Source of the DNA: Drosophila miranda
Lineage: Eukaryota > Arthropoda > Insecta > Diptera > Drosophilidae
Reading direction: 5' to 3'
Assembly: GCF_003369915.1 (NCBI RefSeq)
Contig: NC_046677.1
Location: forward strand, 20,478,913-20,542,912
DNA: 64,000 nt
Both the position numbers and the translations under genes were made by a program. Positions 1-21,297 of this stretch are shown here, in pieces; positions within the stretch are counted from its first letter, which is position 1, and every line of letters begins with the position of its first letter. Under the pieces are notes generated by a model. It was not told where the DNA came from and did not search any database. It worked only from the letters and a program-made list of their open reading frames with translations.

Positions 1-809
1 ATGACTAAAATTCAATTTAATTGAATTTTGATAAATATTTTACAATATAAATGGAGTAGATAAGTGGCCTTGCCTCAATTAGAGTTTATTTACTCATGCG
101 ATGAAGCGTAATGAAAGTTACTAAGATTTTTCCACTGGTCAGGCGCCACACACAACACACACACTACACCATCAAGCAGTGCACAGACACACACCCACAC
201 CTGTAAAAAGAGCGCAAACACACACACACAAACGCACATTCAGGGTAATTAAAAACCAAATATGCAAACATACATACATACTTATAAAAATAATGAATGT
301 AAATATGCACAGCTGACTGTCAATCAAATACATACGAAATAACTAATACAAGTATTACCTTTTGGTTGGCCTATAAACGCTTACACGACGACACCTGTCT
401 CCCGCTCGAACGAATGGTCGACTAAACCTGAAATTGTAATGCAATGGATTGAAACCTCAAAGCGATGGCTCGCATTTAGGCCTATAGATTTTGGTGTGAA
501 GTGTCGCAGTGCGTCCAAGCGACTGTAACGTAGCTAATTAGCAACTAAAACTCAATAAAATCATTTAACAACAACAACAAAAATTAAAACAACTAAAAAC
601 GAACACATTCAAAAATTCAAAGCAATGCATTAACGCTGCCATGTGAATGGCGATTGTTATATTCTGCCCCCAGCTGATTTCTTATTTACCTTTCGCCATA
701 ACCTCACTCTTTTTACTCATTTTCGTTTCTTCTGTTTTGCTTTTGGTTGATATTAGAATTTTGTTTTTATTTATTTTCTCAACTATTTAAATGATTAGTT
801 AATTAAACT
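1..809. other. Gene-free left flank with CA-rich microsatellite
   Basis: No coding region is visible. The stretch is AT-rich, with a CA-rich low-complexity tract at about 147-235 and a short AT palindrome near 10-27. The last ~100 bases should contain the 5' UTR and promoter of the gene starting at 810, but no TATA box or initiator stands out. Confidence 0.6.
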
Positions 810-2634
810 ATGGATCAGCTGTACTTAGAAATTGAGATAAGCACTCAGAATGCCGAAACAACGATTTACACCAGCGTGTCTTCATTCTTAGCCCTATACA
901 CATACCGATATCTCAATGAGCCCAAGAATATACAAGTTAACTTTGTGGCCACCAAAATAGAGAGTGGTAAGATAGCTTTACGCAGCTCTCAACTGCGGCG
1001 GGAGCTCACCGATCAGCATATAACATGCCGCGAGGCGGCCAAATTGCCAGCTATTCGGGATCTCCGGTTGCCCATCTATGAGAAGGATGGAAATACCTTT
1101 ATAGCTGGGACCTGTGCTGTTTGTAGGGAGCTAATTGCCCGACAGCCGAATACCGAACTGCGCAAACTACTGGGCTTCAAGGAGAGCTGTCTACTGGCTC
1201 CATCGGAAGCTTCGATCTGGACTCGATTTTGCGAAGTTGATGTCGTGGACGTCGTGAGCCGTCTTCATGAAGGCCTTCTGCTGAAGGCTGTTCCCGACGA
1301 AGTGGTACGCTTCGAGCAGCACATGAATGAACCCGTGCGCATGCATAATATCTATAAACAGGCAAGGGAGCAGGCCAACCAAACTGAGAACGGTGCCAAG
1401 ATTAAGAGGAAACATCGTGTTCAGATCGATGGTAGGACGCCCAAGGAGCAACTTCTGATTGAGCATCGTTTTGCGGAAGGAATTAGCTTCACCATAGCAG
1501 ATCTCATTTTGTACCCCCTGCTACGAATAGTCTTCCAGCATTGTGGGCAAATGTTGCCCCATTTTCCCCTGACCAGCACGTGGTTTAGTGAGGTATGATA
1601 AAGGAGTGTTCTATAGAAGAAGAATTAACCAACTGTGTGTCATTGTGTACTTTTAGATTGACTCATTTGACGGCACTTGTGCCAAGATCCTTGGCGAGCT
1701 ATATGTGCCGCAGGCGGCGTCGCAGGGCGAAGAGCTCCTTTCTATACCCGACTGCGATGCCACTAGTCTCTACAAAGCCGATCCCAAGCGCTACAAGCCT
1801 CGCAATCGGATCTACACCAGCCAGGCCGAGGTAGATCTGGCTCTCGCCAAGCTCTCTGAACTGCAACTGGTGTTCAGTACCGATTCGGAACACACTTATG
1901 GCCAGCAGACCATCGATTGGCAGAAAATCGAGCCCACGCATGCTAAGAGCTCAGCCCTGCCACAGGAGCGCCTGGAACGCAAGCGACAGCAGCTGGAGAA
2001 TATGGCGAATGCTGTGGTGTCTCTGGCACAGCCAGGAGATCGCATTGTGGACTTTTGCAGCGGCACGGGACACTTAGCCATACTGTTGGCCCTTAAGCTG
2101 CCCCTCTGCACCATTATCGTCATGGAGAACAAGTCCTTCTCACTGGCCCAAGCCCAGAAGCGAGCCCTGGAGCTGGAGCTAAGCAACTGCGTCTTCTATC
2201 AATGCAATATTGATTACTTTGTGGGAAGATTCGATATAGGAGCATCTCTTCACGCTTGCGGCACGGCCACCGACATTGTTCTCCAGCAGTGTCGCCGTTC
2301 CGTTGCTCATTTCGTCTGCTGCCCCTGCTGCTATGGCTCGTTGCAGCCCATGCCCCACATTTCCTATCCACTTAGTCAACGCTTCCAGCGGGTGTTAAGC
2401 ACAAACGACTATCTCTACATAGCCCATACAGCGGATCAGGCCCATGAAATGGGCACAACCAATTGCAAGCCGGAGACCACATTGCAGGGTCTGCAATGCA
2501 TGTCCATTGTGGACACGGACCGCAAGCTGCAGTCGGAGGAGGCGGGCTACCAGGTGATACTCACACGCCTCAAGCCCGAACAGTGCACGCCAAAGAATCA
2601 CTTGCTAGTCGGACGTTTTGTGAAACAGAACTGA
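810..2634 (+). CDS. GSTCD-like protein with C-terminal methyltransferase fold
   Basis: Two exons, 810-1592 and 1657-2634, are joined by a 64-nt intron with a GTATGA donor and TTTTAG acceptor in phase 0, giving 586 residues. The first half ends in a glutathione-S-transferase C-terminal-like helix region (FAEGISFTIADLILYPLL). The second half has a class I SAM-binding motif (VDFCSGTGHLAILLAL, about residue 375) and a Cys-rich CCPCCYGSL stretch. This order matches the metazoan GSTCD family (Drosophila CG10428 is, I believe, the orthologue). Substrate is unknown; methyltransferase activity is inferred from the fold. The start is the first ATG after a non-coding AT-rich stretch. A polyadenylation signal AATAAA lies at 2668-2673. 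The gene converges on Nedd8. Confidence 0.88.
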
Positions 2635-2667
2635 ACTGATGTATTGATACTGCCCAACCAACACATG

Positions 2668-2673
2668 AATAAA
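2668..2673 (+). terminator. AATAAA polyadenylation signal of the GSTCD-like gene
   Basis: The canonical hexamer is 34 bases past the stop codon at 2634. The opposite-strand signal of Nedd8 is only about 40 bases away, so the two 3' ends abut or overlap. Confidence 0.7.
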
Positions 2674-2714
2674 TGCATTTTTCATATATTTAGATACCGA
2701 ATCGCCGATTTAGA

Positions 2715-2720
2715 TTTATT
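2715..2720 (-). terminator. AATAAA polyadenylation signal of Nedd8
   Basis: TTTATT on the + strand reads AATAAA on the - strand, 95 bases beyond the Nedd8 stop codon. Confidence 0.65.
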
Positions 2721-2814
2721 TGAGTAGCTTGTAAAAAAAGATAAGCTCCCCCTGGCGCCGGCGTGGGGTAATAATTCTTAACCAAATTTACTAAGATTCA
2801 CCAACATCCGAGGT

Positions 2815-3262
<448 letters not shown>

Positions 3263-3480
3263 TTCTTGTGTGTTTTATTCGCTTTTCGCGTAAATTAATT
3301 AACTATTACTTATTTAAATATTAAATTACTAAAATTTCGCAAATGGTGCCTGTGTATATAGTGTAACTGCGGACTTATTGATAAAATATACCGTCCGACC
3401 CTCAGAAATATACCGAAACATACAATCTCATTTAAAAAATACCGTAAATTTACTGACGAATTCAAGCTCTATTTTACATA

Positions 3481-3629
3481 TTCCTCAATTTTGATATTCT
3501 GTCGAATATTCCCAGCTATATTGAACATTTAGCCATGCCCACATAATTTTAACCGATTAGTGGATCAATTTTCTACTTAACTGGCTTATTTTCAATACTT
3601 GCTTTTATTGCATTTTGCATAAAAAAGAG
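3481..3629. repeat. Dispersed AT-rich repeat, copy A
   Basis: The unit starts with CTCAATTTTGATATTC, continues with GTCGAAT, a 'GCCCACATAATTTTA' block, 'TCAATTTTCTAC' and ends near 'CTTGCTTTTATTG'. The same ordered blocks recur at 3681-3829, 4126-4265 and 43207-43325. Copy A is preceded by runs of ATACCG-type words. I do not know the family name. No open reading frame is present. Confidence 0.65.
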
Positions 3630-3680
3630 GATTTAGTCAAATAGGTCACACAAAAAAACGAAAGAGGATAGTTGTTCATA

Positions 3681-3829
3681 TTGCTCAATTTAGAGATTCC
3701 GTCGAATAATTCTGTCTAACTAACACCATTAGTTTTGCCCACTTAATTTTAGGACATTGATGAATAAATTTTCTACAAAAGTGGTTTGTTTTTAGTTCTT
3801 GCTTTTATTGTATTTTGGCTAAAACAAGG
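3681..3829. repeat. Dispersed AT-rich repeat, copy B
   Basis: Same order of blocks as copy A (GCTCAATTTAGAGATTCC, GTCGAAT, GCCCACTTAATTTTA, AATTTTCTACAAAAGTGG, CTTGCTTTTATTG), about 200 bases downstream in the same orientation, so A and B form a loose tandem. Confidence 0.65.
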
Positions 3830-4125
3830 TTTAAACAAAATAGTTCAACGAAAAAAACAGTCGCAATGTTGCTGGTATTTGAAGACTTGATGCGTGTATA
3901 GCCTTTGTACACCCTATTTCGTTAATTTTATATGAAGATAAAAGGTAATTTTAAAGACCATTTCTCAAATTGATATGTTGTAGACATATTCATGTATATT
4001 ATTAGTATCTTGTATATATTCATCTCGATCCTGATACCTACGGAGCCTGGGATGACAAACATTTTCTCAATTCTATAATACTCTTTTCCCTAGGGTATGA
4101 AAATTAGTGTTGCCGGTTATCATTG

Positions 4126-4265
4126 TTGTCAACCGGTTCCGTCGAATTTTACTAGGTATATAAATGTCTCAGCTTTGCCCACATAATTTTATATGATTGC
4201 GGAATCAATTTTGTTTAAGATTATTTACTTTTAAGTACTTGCATGTTTTTTGTTTTGACAAAAAC
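4126..4265. repeat. Dispersed AT-rich repeat, copy C
   Basis: More diverged copy sharing CCGTCGAATTTTACTAGG, TTTGCCCACATAATTTTA and GGAATCAATTTTG blocks in the same order and orientation as A and B. Confidence 0.55.
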
Positions 4266-4324
4266 ACGGTTCAAACGTTCGATTTAGAAATCATATTCAA
4301 AAGCGGTATTTGTCTTTTTGAATT

Positions 4325-4330
4325 TTTATT
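4325..4330 (-). terminator. AATAAA polyadenylation signal of the first homocysteine methyltransferase
   Basis: TTTATT on the + strand gives AATAAA on the minus strand about 110 bases after the stop codon at 4438. Confidence 0.6.
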
Positions 4331-4437
4331 CAAAATATAATTAAAACTATGTAATACCTAACTACGTATATATACAGAACTAATTCAAATGCATTTTGTT
4401 CGTTACAGTTACTGAGATCCGCAGGTTCTTGCCACCT

Positions 4438-5561
4438 TTAAGCGACCTTCTTCAGTTTGTTCCAGTTGCGGATGGCCTCGCCAATGTGGCGAATATCCCT
4501 GGCGTATGTGCGACAGCAGCCGCCAATAATTTTGGCTCCCAGCTGCGACCACTCGGGCACGTAGTTGGCGAGGGGCACACAATGCTCCCTTCCCTCCCAG
4601 CCCTTGACGACATCGTAGACCTCTCCACTGTTGGGATAAACAACCAGCGGGATCTGATCTTCCACGCTGCGGTCTCCATTAAGGCTCTTGAACAGAGATG
4701 TCACAAATTTGGGATGCACACAGTTCACACCGACAGCCAGGCACTTGTCCTGAGCATTACGCTCGGCGAGCATATCCCAGATGGCATTTGCCGCATCTGC
4801 AAAGGTCTCGCCATGCGCTAGAGTGCTCTCATCCTTGCATTGGAATGCCACCCAGAACTTGACATCCGGATAGTCATCGCAAAGCATTTCCACGAGGGCT
4901 TCAGCCTCCATCTGGCACGGAATTGTCTCAATGGCCAGGGCATCGACTCCCGCCTCCAGACAAGCCTCGATCCGGATGCGGTGCCAGTCAGTGATGGTCT
5001 TTGCTGGTACATAATCGGCGTAGCTACCGGTGTACTCGGAGCCATCGTGAAGGTGGGCGCCAAAGGGTCCAATCGAGGCGATTATCAGAGGATAGCCTGC
5101 GGAAGGGGCAATAAATTAGCACAAGCACAATTAAGGGCCTGGAGTGTGGGTGTACGTACCTTCTGGAACCGCCAGCTGGGCCTGATAACACTCGGTCAGA
5201 TATTTTTCCTTTGCTATGTGCGCCAGACGCACCGTGTTTCTTATCAGCTCGATGCTCTGATCCTCGTCCAGTTCCAAATACTCCATGTAACCCTCGACAC
5301 TGGCCTGATAAGTGTTTGTCAATATGATATCAGCCCCATCTGTTGGCCATTACAAAAATTAAATCTTGTTGCTAATTGAGTGTCGGTGGGTCGGCCCAAC
5401 TTACTCTGCAGGAAATCCAGGTGGGTGTTAATTATGGCCGCCGGATTAGTGGCATTGAAGCGGGCACTCCACAAGGGATCCCCATCCACAGAGCTGCCCA
5501 CATGAACGGTCATCTGTGTGCCAAAACCGCCATCTTTCACCAGCACGCGCGTCAGACCCAT
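4438..5561 (-). CDS. Homocysteine S-methyltransferase, paralogue 1
   Basis: Coding exons on the minus strand are 5405-5561, 5160-5339 and 4438-5096, giving 331 residues. The enzyme family transfers a methyl group from S-methylmethionine (or related donors) to homocysteine to make methionine in the cytosol. Diagnostic features: DGGFGTQM at the N-terminus, TNTYQAS, GPFGAHLHDGSEYTG, and the zinc-binding cysteines in VGVNCVHP and GGCCRTY. The catalytic set is therefore intact. A non-coding 5' exon ends at 6156 (donor CAAG/GTGAGT) and splices to an acceptor CTTTCAG at 5577, just before the ATG. The neighbouring gene at 7788-8903 is a tandem paralogue in the same orientation. The pair corresponds, I believe, to D. 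melanogaster CG10621/CG10623. Confidence 0.93.
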
Positions 5562-7787
5562 GATAACACGATAGAGCTGAAAGGCAGAGAAAGGGTGGGA
5601 TGATACTTAATCAAGTGTTACTTAGTTTGCTTCTGATAAGAAGGAGGTCCAGCAGACCAGCCACCTTACAGCGTTACTGCAATCAACAAAAGCTGCAGCT
5701 GTGTCCAGCTGGGGGGCAGCTCAGTTATGTGAGCCTCGACATCTGCTAGGGGCCGACCGTCTGATCAATCAATTAAGGTTAAGAGCGACAACAATTTAGG
5801 AATTAGCCATAGGCATTTCTTACAACGATGTCCGTTTTTTGCACCGATCTGGATCAGCAAAAAGGTGTTCAATTTCATTCAGCAGAAATCTTTGATAATC
5901 CTTTGCCCTTGCAACGGTATAAATGTATCTGCTGGCGTTGCCACATTCTCTTAATAATTGACCAGCAAACACATCCGTTGCATCAACGCCAACTGTACTT
6001 ATCGCTCGATTACTAGTAGAAGTTCGAGTTCAACGAACTTTGAGGAAGCTAAGTGCATAAACAACTTGTGAATCGCCAGCAGCTGATTTTCAATTAATAT
6101 GGAGTCCAAACCAGAAAACAAACAACACACAACATCGTCCCACACACTCACTCACCTTGAAATCGTATTTATAGAGATCTTGTAAATGTCTCAATTCAAT
6201 AACAACTTTATTAGATAAGTCGCTGTCTGGCCTGTAATCAAGTATTTAGCTGTTGTTTTGTCGTCTGTTCAAACTATGGATATGATCTACTCCACTGTAT
6301 GTTCGTCGAGCGTTTAAGTGTTTTACAGTGACGGCTGGAAGCTTTTATAGCCTGCTATCTGCCGCCCGTTGGCTGCCCGCTGGTTGCTGCCTGCTGTCAG
6401 CTCAGCTGTCGCTTATCACAGCAAAAAATAATAAATAAATAAAATACATAGCAAAATACACAAAAAAATAATAAACTGTATATGCATGTAGGTTTGTGTC
6501 TTTGTGCGCTAGGTCTAGAACTACGAGTACGCTGGTGGGCCAGTGCTTGGATTTGATAAGGAATTGCCGCCGGCACCGGGTGCACAGTCACAGCTGCCAG
6601 ACAACAGTCCAGAGAACGATCCGATCCGATCCGCGGGGTAGACACCTCTTCCCGAACAAGGCTGATGAAATCGTCACAGTGCGTGGTCTCCGCGAGAGAT
6701 AGGACCACAGGCGGTCTGCCTGGCATCTTGGCTGAGACGACGCCTCTTCGATAACCTTTGGTCACTTAAGCACCAGTTGGTGCCGGATTGATCAGTCACA
6801 TCTTGTTAGTTGACTCTGCCCCTTGGACATGGATCACAGGGTACTAGAAGGTATATCCTGACATAGAAGCTGCCGTACCAAAACATAATACTTGAACAAA
6901 TTTTGATCGAATATACAAAATTTTAAATGTACTTTTTTCAATTTTAAATTCTGCCCAATCTTGAGACGGTGGCCAAACAGAAGCAGGACGGCACCATCCG
7001 CCATGACTGCAGATGACACTATCATCACATCACCACCACAACGAAGGTACCGGTCCCAAAACGGGAGGAGTGCCAACTGGTGAAACTTGGAGTTGCCTAT
7101 GTTATAGAGGAGTTTCATGTCATTCAGAACAAAGCCATTCAGACGCACAAGCGAAAAGTCCAAAAGAGAATGCCCATGAGGGCAAAAACAAAATACACGT
7201 CCTGTGCATAAAGAGACAGATTGATGCTAGACTCGTCTTCGTTCGATAAATGCTTCCACTTTTTGAGTCATTTCGTTGATGATTTAAACATTTTTATTAG
7301 AAAGATATGATATTAACTGAGATGTTTACAAATTGTTCCTTATTGATTATAAAATAGATTTCATTTGTTAAAGAAAATTAGGAAAAAAGCAAAATATTAG
7401 CTTTAAGAAAAATGAGTTTAAAAAAGAAATGATATTCACGGCTAAATCAGCCAAACTTTGTGTAGGTAACATAATTGAGTCAAAAAGTAATAATATTCCG
7501 ATTATAAATAGTCGAAATCTTTCAGATTTGGATTGGGCGACAACCAGTGTACTACCCATTCACGATTGTGTACCTTTAAATCTCCATAAATCTAGCGTCG
7601 CCGTTTCGCACTCGCACTCGCGTCCACTTACTTCTGTCTACACACTGTCGGTACATTGCAGCTGATTAGGCACAACATCTCCCGAGTACATAGTATACAA
7701 AAATAGATGTATTTAGCAAACTAAATAGGTCTAGGTCTAGCAACATGAAACCACATTTCGCATTAACAACAAAAGTCAACAATCAAT
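5562..7787. other. Spacer between the methyltransferase paralogues, with 5' UTR and promoter of paralogue 1
   Basis: 5577-6155 is the 5' UTR intron of paralogue 1, and 6156 to about 6318 its first non-coding exon. A TATA box lies at 6343-6350. From about 6400 to 7787 only short unconvincing open frames are seen. The end nearest 7788 should contain the 3' UTR of paralogue 2 (a possible AATAAA on the minus strand at 7293-7298). Confidence 0.6.
6343..6350 (-). promoter_or_regulatory. TATA box (CTATAAAA) of homocysteine methyltransferase paralogue 1
   Basis: On the minus strand GGCTATAAAAGC lies about 190 bases upstream of a good 5' splice donor at 6156/6155, which leads by a 579-nt intron to an acceptor 15 nt before the ATG. 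Initiation is expected about 30 bases downstream, near 6315. The TATA box suggests a regulated rather than housekeeping promoter. Confidence 0.55.
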
Positions 7788-8903
7788 TTAAACAATGTGC
7801 GATTGCGGTGACTCTGCGCTGTAGCCGATGTTGAGGCTATCAACGCACTTGCGGATCTTGAGCACATCGTCCGGATAGACCCGGCAACAGCCGCCCACAA
7901 CGCGTGCACCCAGTCGTACCCATTCGGGCACAAATTTGGCCACATCTTCACCCGTTCCAGTCCATTCGCCGCGTACACTATCGTAGATCTCTCCACGATT
8001 GCTGTAGACAACCAGCGGAATGCGATCCAAGCCGGCGGCTGCATTGAGAGATCTTAGGAGGGGCGTCACAAACGTGGGATTCACACAGTTAACGCCGATG
8101 CCCAGGAGGCGAGTCTGTGCCTTGTGAGCTTGCACCATACGCCATACGGCTAGAGCAGCCTCTGCAAAGGATTCACCATCTGCCAGACTGGTGTCGTCCT
8201 GTAGACATACAAAAGGGTGAGGTGAGCGATAAAATCAATGAAATCAATCCAAAGCACAACTCACCTTGCACTGAAAGGATACCCAAAACTTGACATTCGT
8301 ATAGTTCTCGAGTATGCTTTCAGTGATGGCCAGTGCCTCCAGTTGGCAGGGCAGCGTCTCCGCGGCCAAGCCATCGACTCCGGCCAGCAGACAGGTCTCA
8401 ATCCGTGTGCGATGCCAGTCCTGGAGCTTCTCCTTGCTTATCTTATCAGCATAGCTGCCCGAATACTCGGAACCATCATGCAGATGGGCACCATATGGGC
8501 CAATCGAGGCCAAGATCAGGGGGAAAAAGGGTTTAAGAATTTCGCCCGACTGGCGAATCTCCTTCAAATACTGCGCCTTGGCCTGTTGCGTCAAGTGTAC
8601 GCTCTTCTCTATCAGGGCCACACTCTGTTCCCGTGTGAGCGCCAGATATTTCATAAATCCTTCCACGCTGGACTGGTAGGTGTTGGTTAATATGATGTCG
8701 GCTCCACTGCGCAGAAAGTCCAGGTGCGTCTTAATCACCGCCTGCGGATTGGTTGCATCGAAACGTGAGCCCCACAACGGGTCGCCGTCCACCTTTTCAT
8801 CCACATTGTGCGCCAATTGGGAAGAGAAGCCACCGCATTTGACAAGCACGCGGGGCTGCTCCGGTCGATTCTGGTTCTCGTTCTCCTCCTCGCCGGCATA
8901 CAT
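7788..8903 (-). CDS. Homocysteine S-methyltransferase, paralogue 2
   Basis: Two minus-strand exons, 8265-8903 and 7788-8198 (GTGAGT donor, TCTACAG acceptor, phase 0), give 349 residues. The protein aligns throughout with the neighbour at 4438-5561: KCGGFSSQ, TNTYQSSVEG, GPYGAHLHDGSEYSG, GIGVNCVNP and GGCCRVYPDD, so the zinc-binding Cys residues are kept. The N-terminus carries an extra acidic leader (MYAGEEENENQNRPEQ). It has fewer introns than paralogue 1: the two 5' introns of that gene are missing while the 3' intron falls at a different place. The same methionine-salvage reaction is expected; division of labour between the copies cannot be read from sequence. Confidence 0.92.
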
Positions 8904-9925
8904 TGTTCTTGGCGTACGTGATGAGCTTTACTAGTGCAGCGGTGCTGTTGTCGCTTAATATCGCAACACTTTTACATTTACTTGCCTGGTTTTTTTATAC
9001 TTTTTATATGATATTCTCTGATACGTGAGATTTTGAGTTTTGTCGCTTTCGTTTTGTTGTTGTTACTCTGCTTTTGGAATACTTTCTGGTTCTGTTCTTC
9101 CCTTTTTTTCGCTTGTGCTGGCAACTTATCTTGTGTGAATTTTCATTCTCTTCCACTCACTCACACACATACACGATGCGGCGGTCAGCTGTTTTCTGTT
9201 TACCGTTTGTCCAAGGGAAGAACTTGACAAAGTATTAAAATAGCAACAAATGGTTGACCAGACGAGGAGAGAAATTAAGTGGGACGTGGAGATCTAGATG
9301 CTTCTCCAAAGGTCGGCTGGGGTCGGCGCGCATATTTGCACCTGTTTTTGTGTGTGTGCCAGCAGGCATAACGGAAAAATGTGTTGGTGACAACCATAGT
9401 AATATACATACATACATACAATGTAGGTGTACGTAAGCGGCAGTGCAGCAGCAGAACACTCTCCTACACGCTGAACATAGAACGCTGCCGGCCCCTGGTC
9501 TCTTGTTGGAATATTCCACAAGAAAACCTCTCTTTGTGGATAGGAATACATACACCCTTTGGCTGAACAGTGAAGGCTGAAATTGTGTGTACCCTACACA
9601 CCAACAGTCAAGGCGCACATCACCTCATATCTAACAGTATCTGTACCCTACACTTTATTGCCGCTTAACAGTAAAGGTTTGTTTGTTCCTCTTGACAGTC
9701 AATGATCAAATTTTAAGCATACCATTTAAGAGATACAGTATAAATTGCAGGACACTTGTAAATAGGAAATGTTTAGAAATGTCACAATGAAAATTGCTTT
9801 AGTGTTTCTGAGATGGTGCTGGTCCTAATTAACAGTCCTAATATACTTTCTCGTGGACTAACAAATATTCCCCTCCCACTAGTCATTTATCAAAAATATA
9901 GTACTACTAAGGGGCGTGCAGTGAG

Positions 9926-9960
<35 letters not shown>

Positions 9961-10815
9961 CCCAATTAATAACCGAGTCCAAAAATATTCTGCACCGAGT
10001 TCAAGGACAAATAAAACACTCGATTTAAAATATAAATATAGTACGCATATTTTATATAGTCGGAGATAATACATATGCAAAACAAATCGAGTACTAACAT
10101 ATTCAAGTATGTTTTTTGTTGTTCAATATTGGGTCGAATATACATACATAATATTAACCTTAAATGCCTTGGGGTTAAATGAATGTTGCTTGTTTAATAG
10201 ATAATTAATTAGTTGTATTTGTTGTTTTTGGGTTTGGTTATTGGGATTATAATCACATACTTTTCTTGTATAAATAAATAATGGGTGAGGGGAGCAGGGG
10301 AATTTCAAAATGCTGAAAATGCCACACGCAAAAACAAAATAAATGTAACTTTGGTACAACTTACGCATTGTATAAATTCTAAAACATTTCCACTTTCTTA
10401 GTTGCCTTATAATCCGCATGTTATAGTCGGGCTAATTCTAATTACATTTTCCACTAAATAACAATTATATGTAGATATTATGTTGTATTGTATTGTAATT
10501 GTCTGGATCCATTCTCAACATTTGTGTCTCTAGATCTCATAAAATACCATCTCAAATACTAGGCTCCAAAACTAGAGTTGTTTCATTGAACAGACACGAA
10601 AACAAACGGTGAAAAATCGAATAAACTTAATCGAAAGAACCAGCGCAAAAACCGAACATAGAAAAGCAAAAACAAAATGCCAAATATTTTGGAAACACTC
10701 AGTCTAAGGTCTCTTCGCTCGAAAAATTTCCACTCGCTGATAACTCCTCCGCTATCGATAAGGATAGATTCGGGATAGGTCGGGTCCCGCCCCGTCCCTC
10801 CTCAGTTTTGTTTGT
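8904..10815. other. Intergenic region between methyltransferase paralogue 2 and Nak 3' end
   Basis: No gene is supported. It contains the paralogue 2 promoter, a two-copy imperfect repeat around 9580-9680 (GTACCCTACA then ACAGT and AAGG), a 34-base run of C at 9926-9959, and the presumed 3' UTR of Nak in the last several hundred bases. Confidence 0.55.
9926..9959. repeat. Homopolymer run of 34 C
   Basis: Uninterrupted cytosines, followed by one G and three more C. Long dC runs are rare in fly DNA compared with dA runs, and their length is easily misread. Confidence 0.9.
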
Positions 10816-20510
<9,695 letters not shown>

Positions 20511-20853
20511 TTTCTCCTCTTTTTTTTTGCGATTTGTTTACTGCACAGCGGCAGCGACGTCGACTGCAGCAGCTTACACACACACTCGCATTCACACTCG
20601 CACAAAATCACACTTTTAACTTCGCGTTCGCGTAGGAGCCCCCGTTTCTTTTCTTTTTTTGGCAATTATTGGGAGGCGTGTAGAAACGCGCCGCGTCACA
20701 GCCGCTAGCCAATTAATTAACGTTTGAGTCGTACTGGTGTTTCTAATTAATTTATTTTGCGCACTCTATATTTTTGCATTCACATATATTCACACACACA
20801 CAGCAGAGAGGAAAAAGAAAGTTGTTTTTTCACAGTCAAACCATCGAGGGGAC
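20511..20853. other. Nak 5' UTR and proximal promoter
   Basis: Minus-strand leader upstream of the Nak ATG; it contains pyrimidine-rich and CACA-rich stretches on the + strand. No TATA box is obvious. Confidence 0.5.
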
Positions 20854-20861
20854 TATCGATA
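20854..20861. promoter_or_regulatory. DREF element TATCGATA with adjacent half-site
   Basis: A perfect palindromic TATCGATA is followed after two bases by TATCGAT. DREF sites mark housekeeping promoters in Drosophila. Its place about 340 bases upstream of the Nak start codon suggests it serves Nak, and possibly the divergent or upstream transcripts at 21-22 kb. Confidence 0.65.
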
Positions 20862-20985
20862 GTATCGATGTTTTGGTGACTATCATGATACTATTGAGCT
20901 AAGTCCCATCTCAATATCAATATCACCACCCAACTCCATCACTCCATCAACTCCCATCCATACATACATATATTTTCTGTAAATT

Positions 20986-21297
20986 TTAAAACGTGGAAGA
21001 ACAAGATTTCTGTCCATGGGACGGCGAGGGGTGAGACTGCTCTCTCATCCATGGTGGAGTCCGGCTCCACCCACACCTGAGAGTTTTAAATACATTTACA
21101 ATGAATCCCCATACCATATACCCATACCATAAATACATACCTAGTCTATTATAATGTTTAATATATGTATCTTCATAATCAGGATCGTCTGGATCGTCCG
21201 CGCCGTTGTTGAAGACAAGGGCAGCAGCAGCAGCAGCGGAGGCACTGTCTGACTTGGCTTTATTGGCTTTCTTGCTCGGAGACCGTATATATGACAA
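20986..21297 (-). CDS. Weak candidate small gene, unrecognised
   Basis: A minus-strand open frame of 103 codons begins MSYIRSPSKKANKAKSDS, has an Ala run and an acidic block PDDPDYEDTY, then a hydrophobic stretch that lies over a TA-rich imperfect tandem repeat (CCATA-type, 21105-21140). A GTATGT donor follows the acidic block, so the real transcript may splice there to AACTCTCAG at about 21080 and stop soon after. Another short frame upstream (21424-21624) may be a leader exon or chance. I recognise no family; a non-coding or artefactual frame is equally possible. Confidence 0.25.
   Translation of the reverse strand: MSYIRSPSKKANKAKSDSASAAAAAALVFNNGADDPDDPDYEDTYIKHYNRLGMYLWYGYMVWGFIVNVFKTLRCGWSRTPPWMREQSHPSPSHGQKSCSSTF

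Larger units (their letters stand above)
3263..4437. other. Intergenic region between Nedd8 and the methyltransferase pair
   Basis: No gene is seen. The part next to Nedd8 holds its 5' UTR and promoter, followed by short 'ATACCG'-containing runs (about 3390-3460) and three diverged copies of a ~150-bp dispersed repeat (listed separately). Confidence 0.6.

Noticed and set aside
6397-7163. Minus-strand open frames between the methyltransferase paralogues
   Set aside because: No family similarity, poor start context, and part overlaps the promoter region of paralogue 1.
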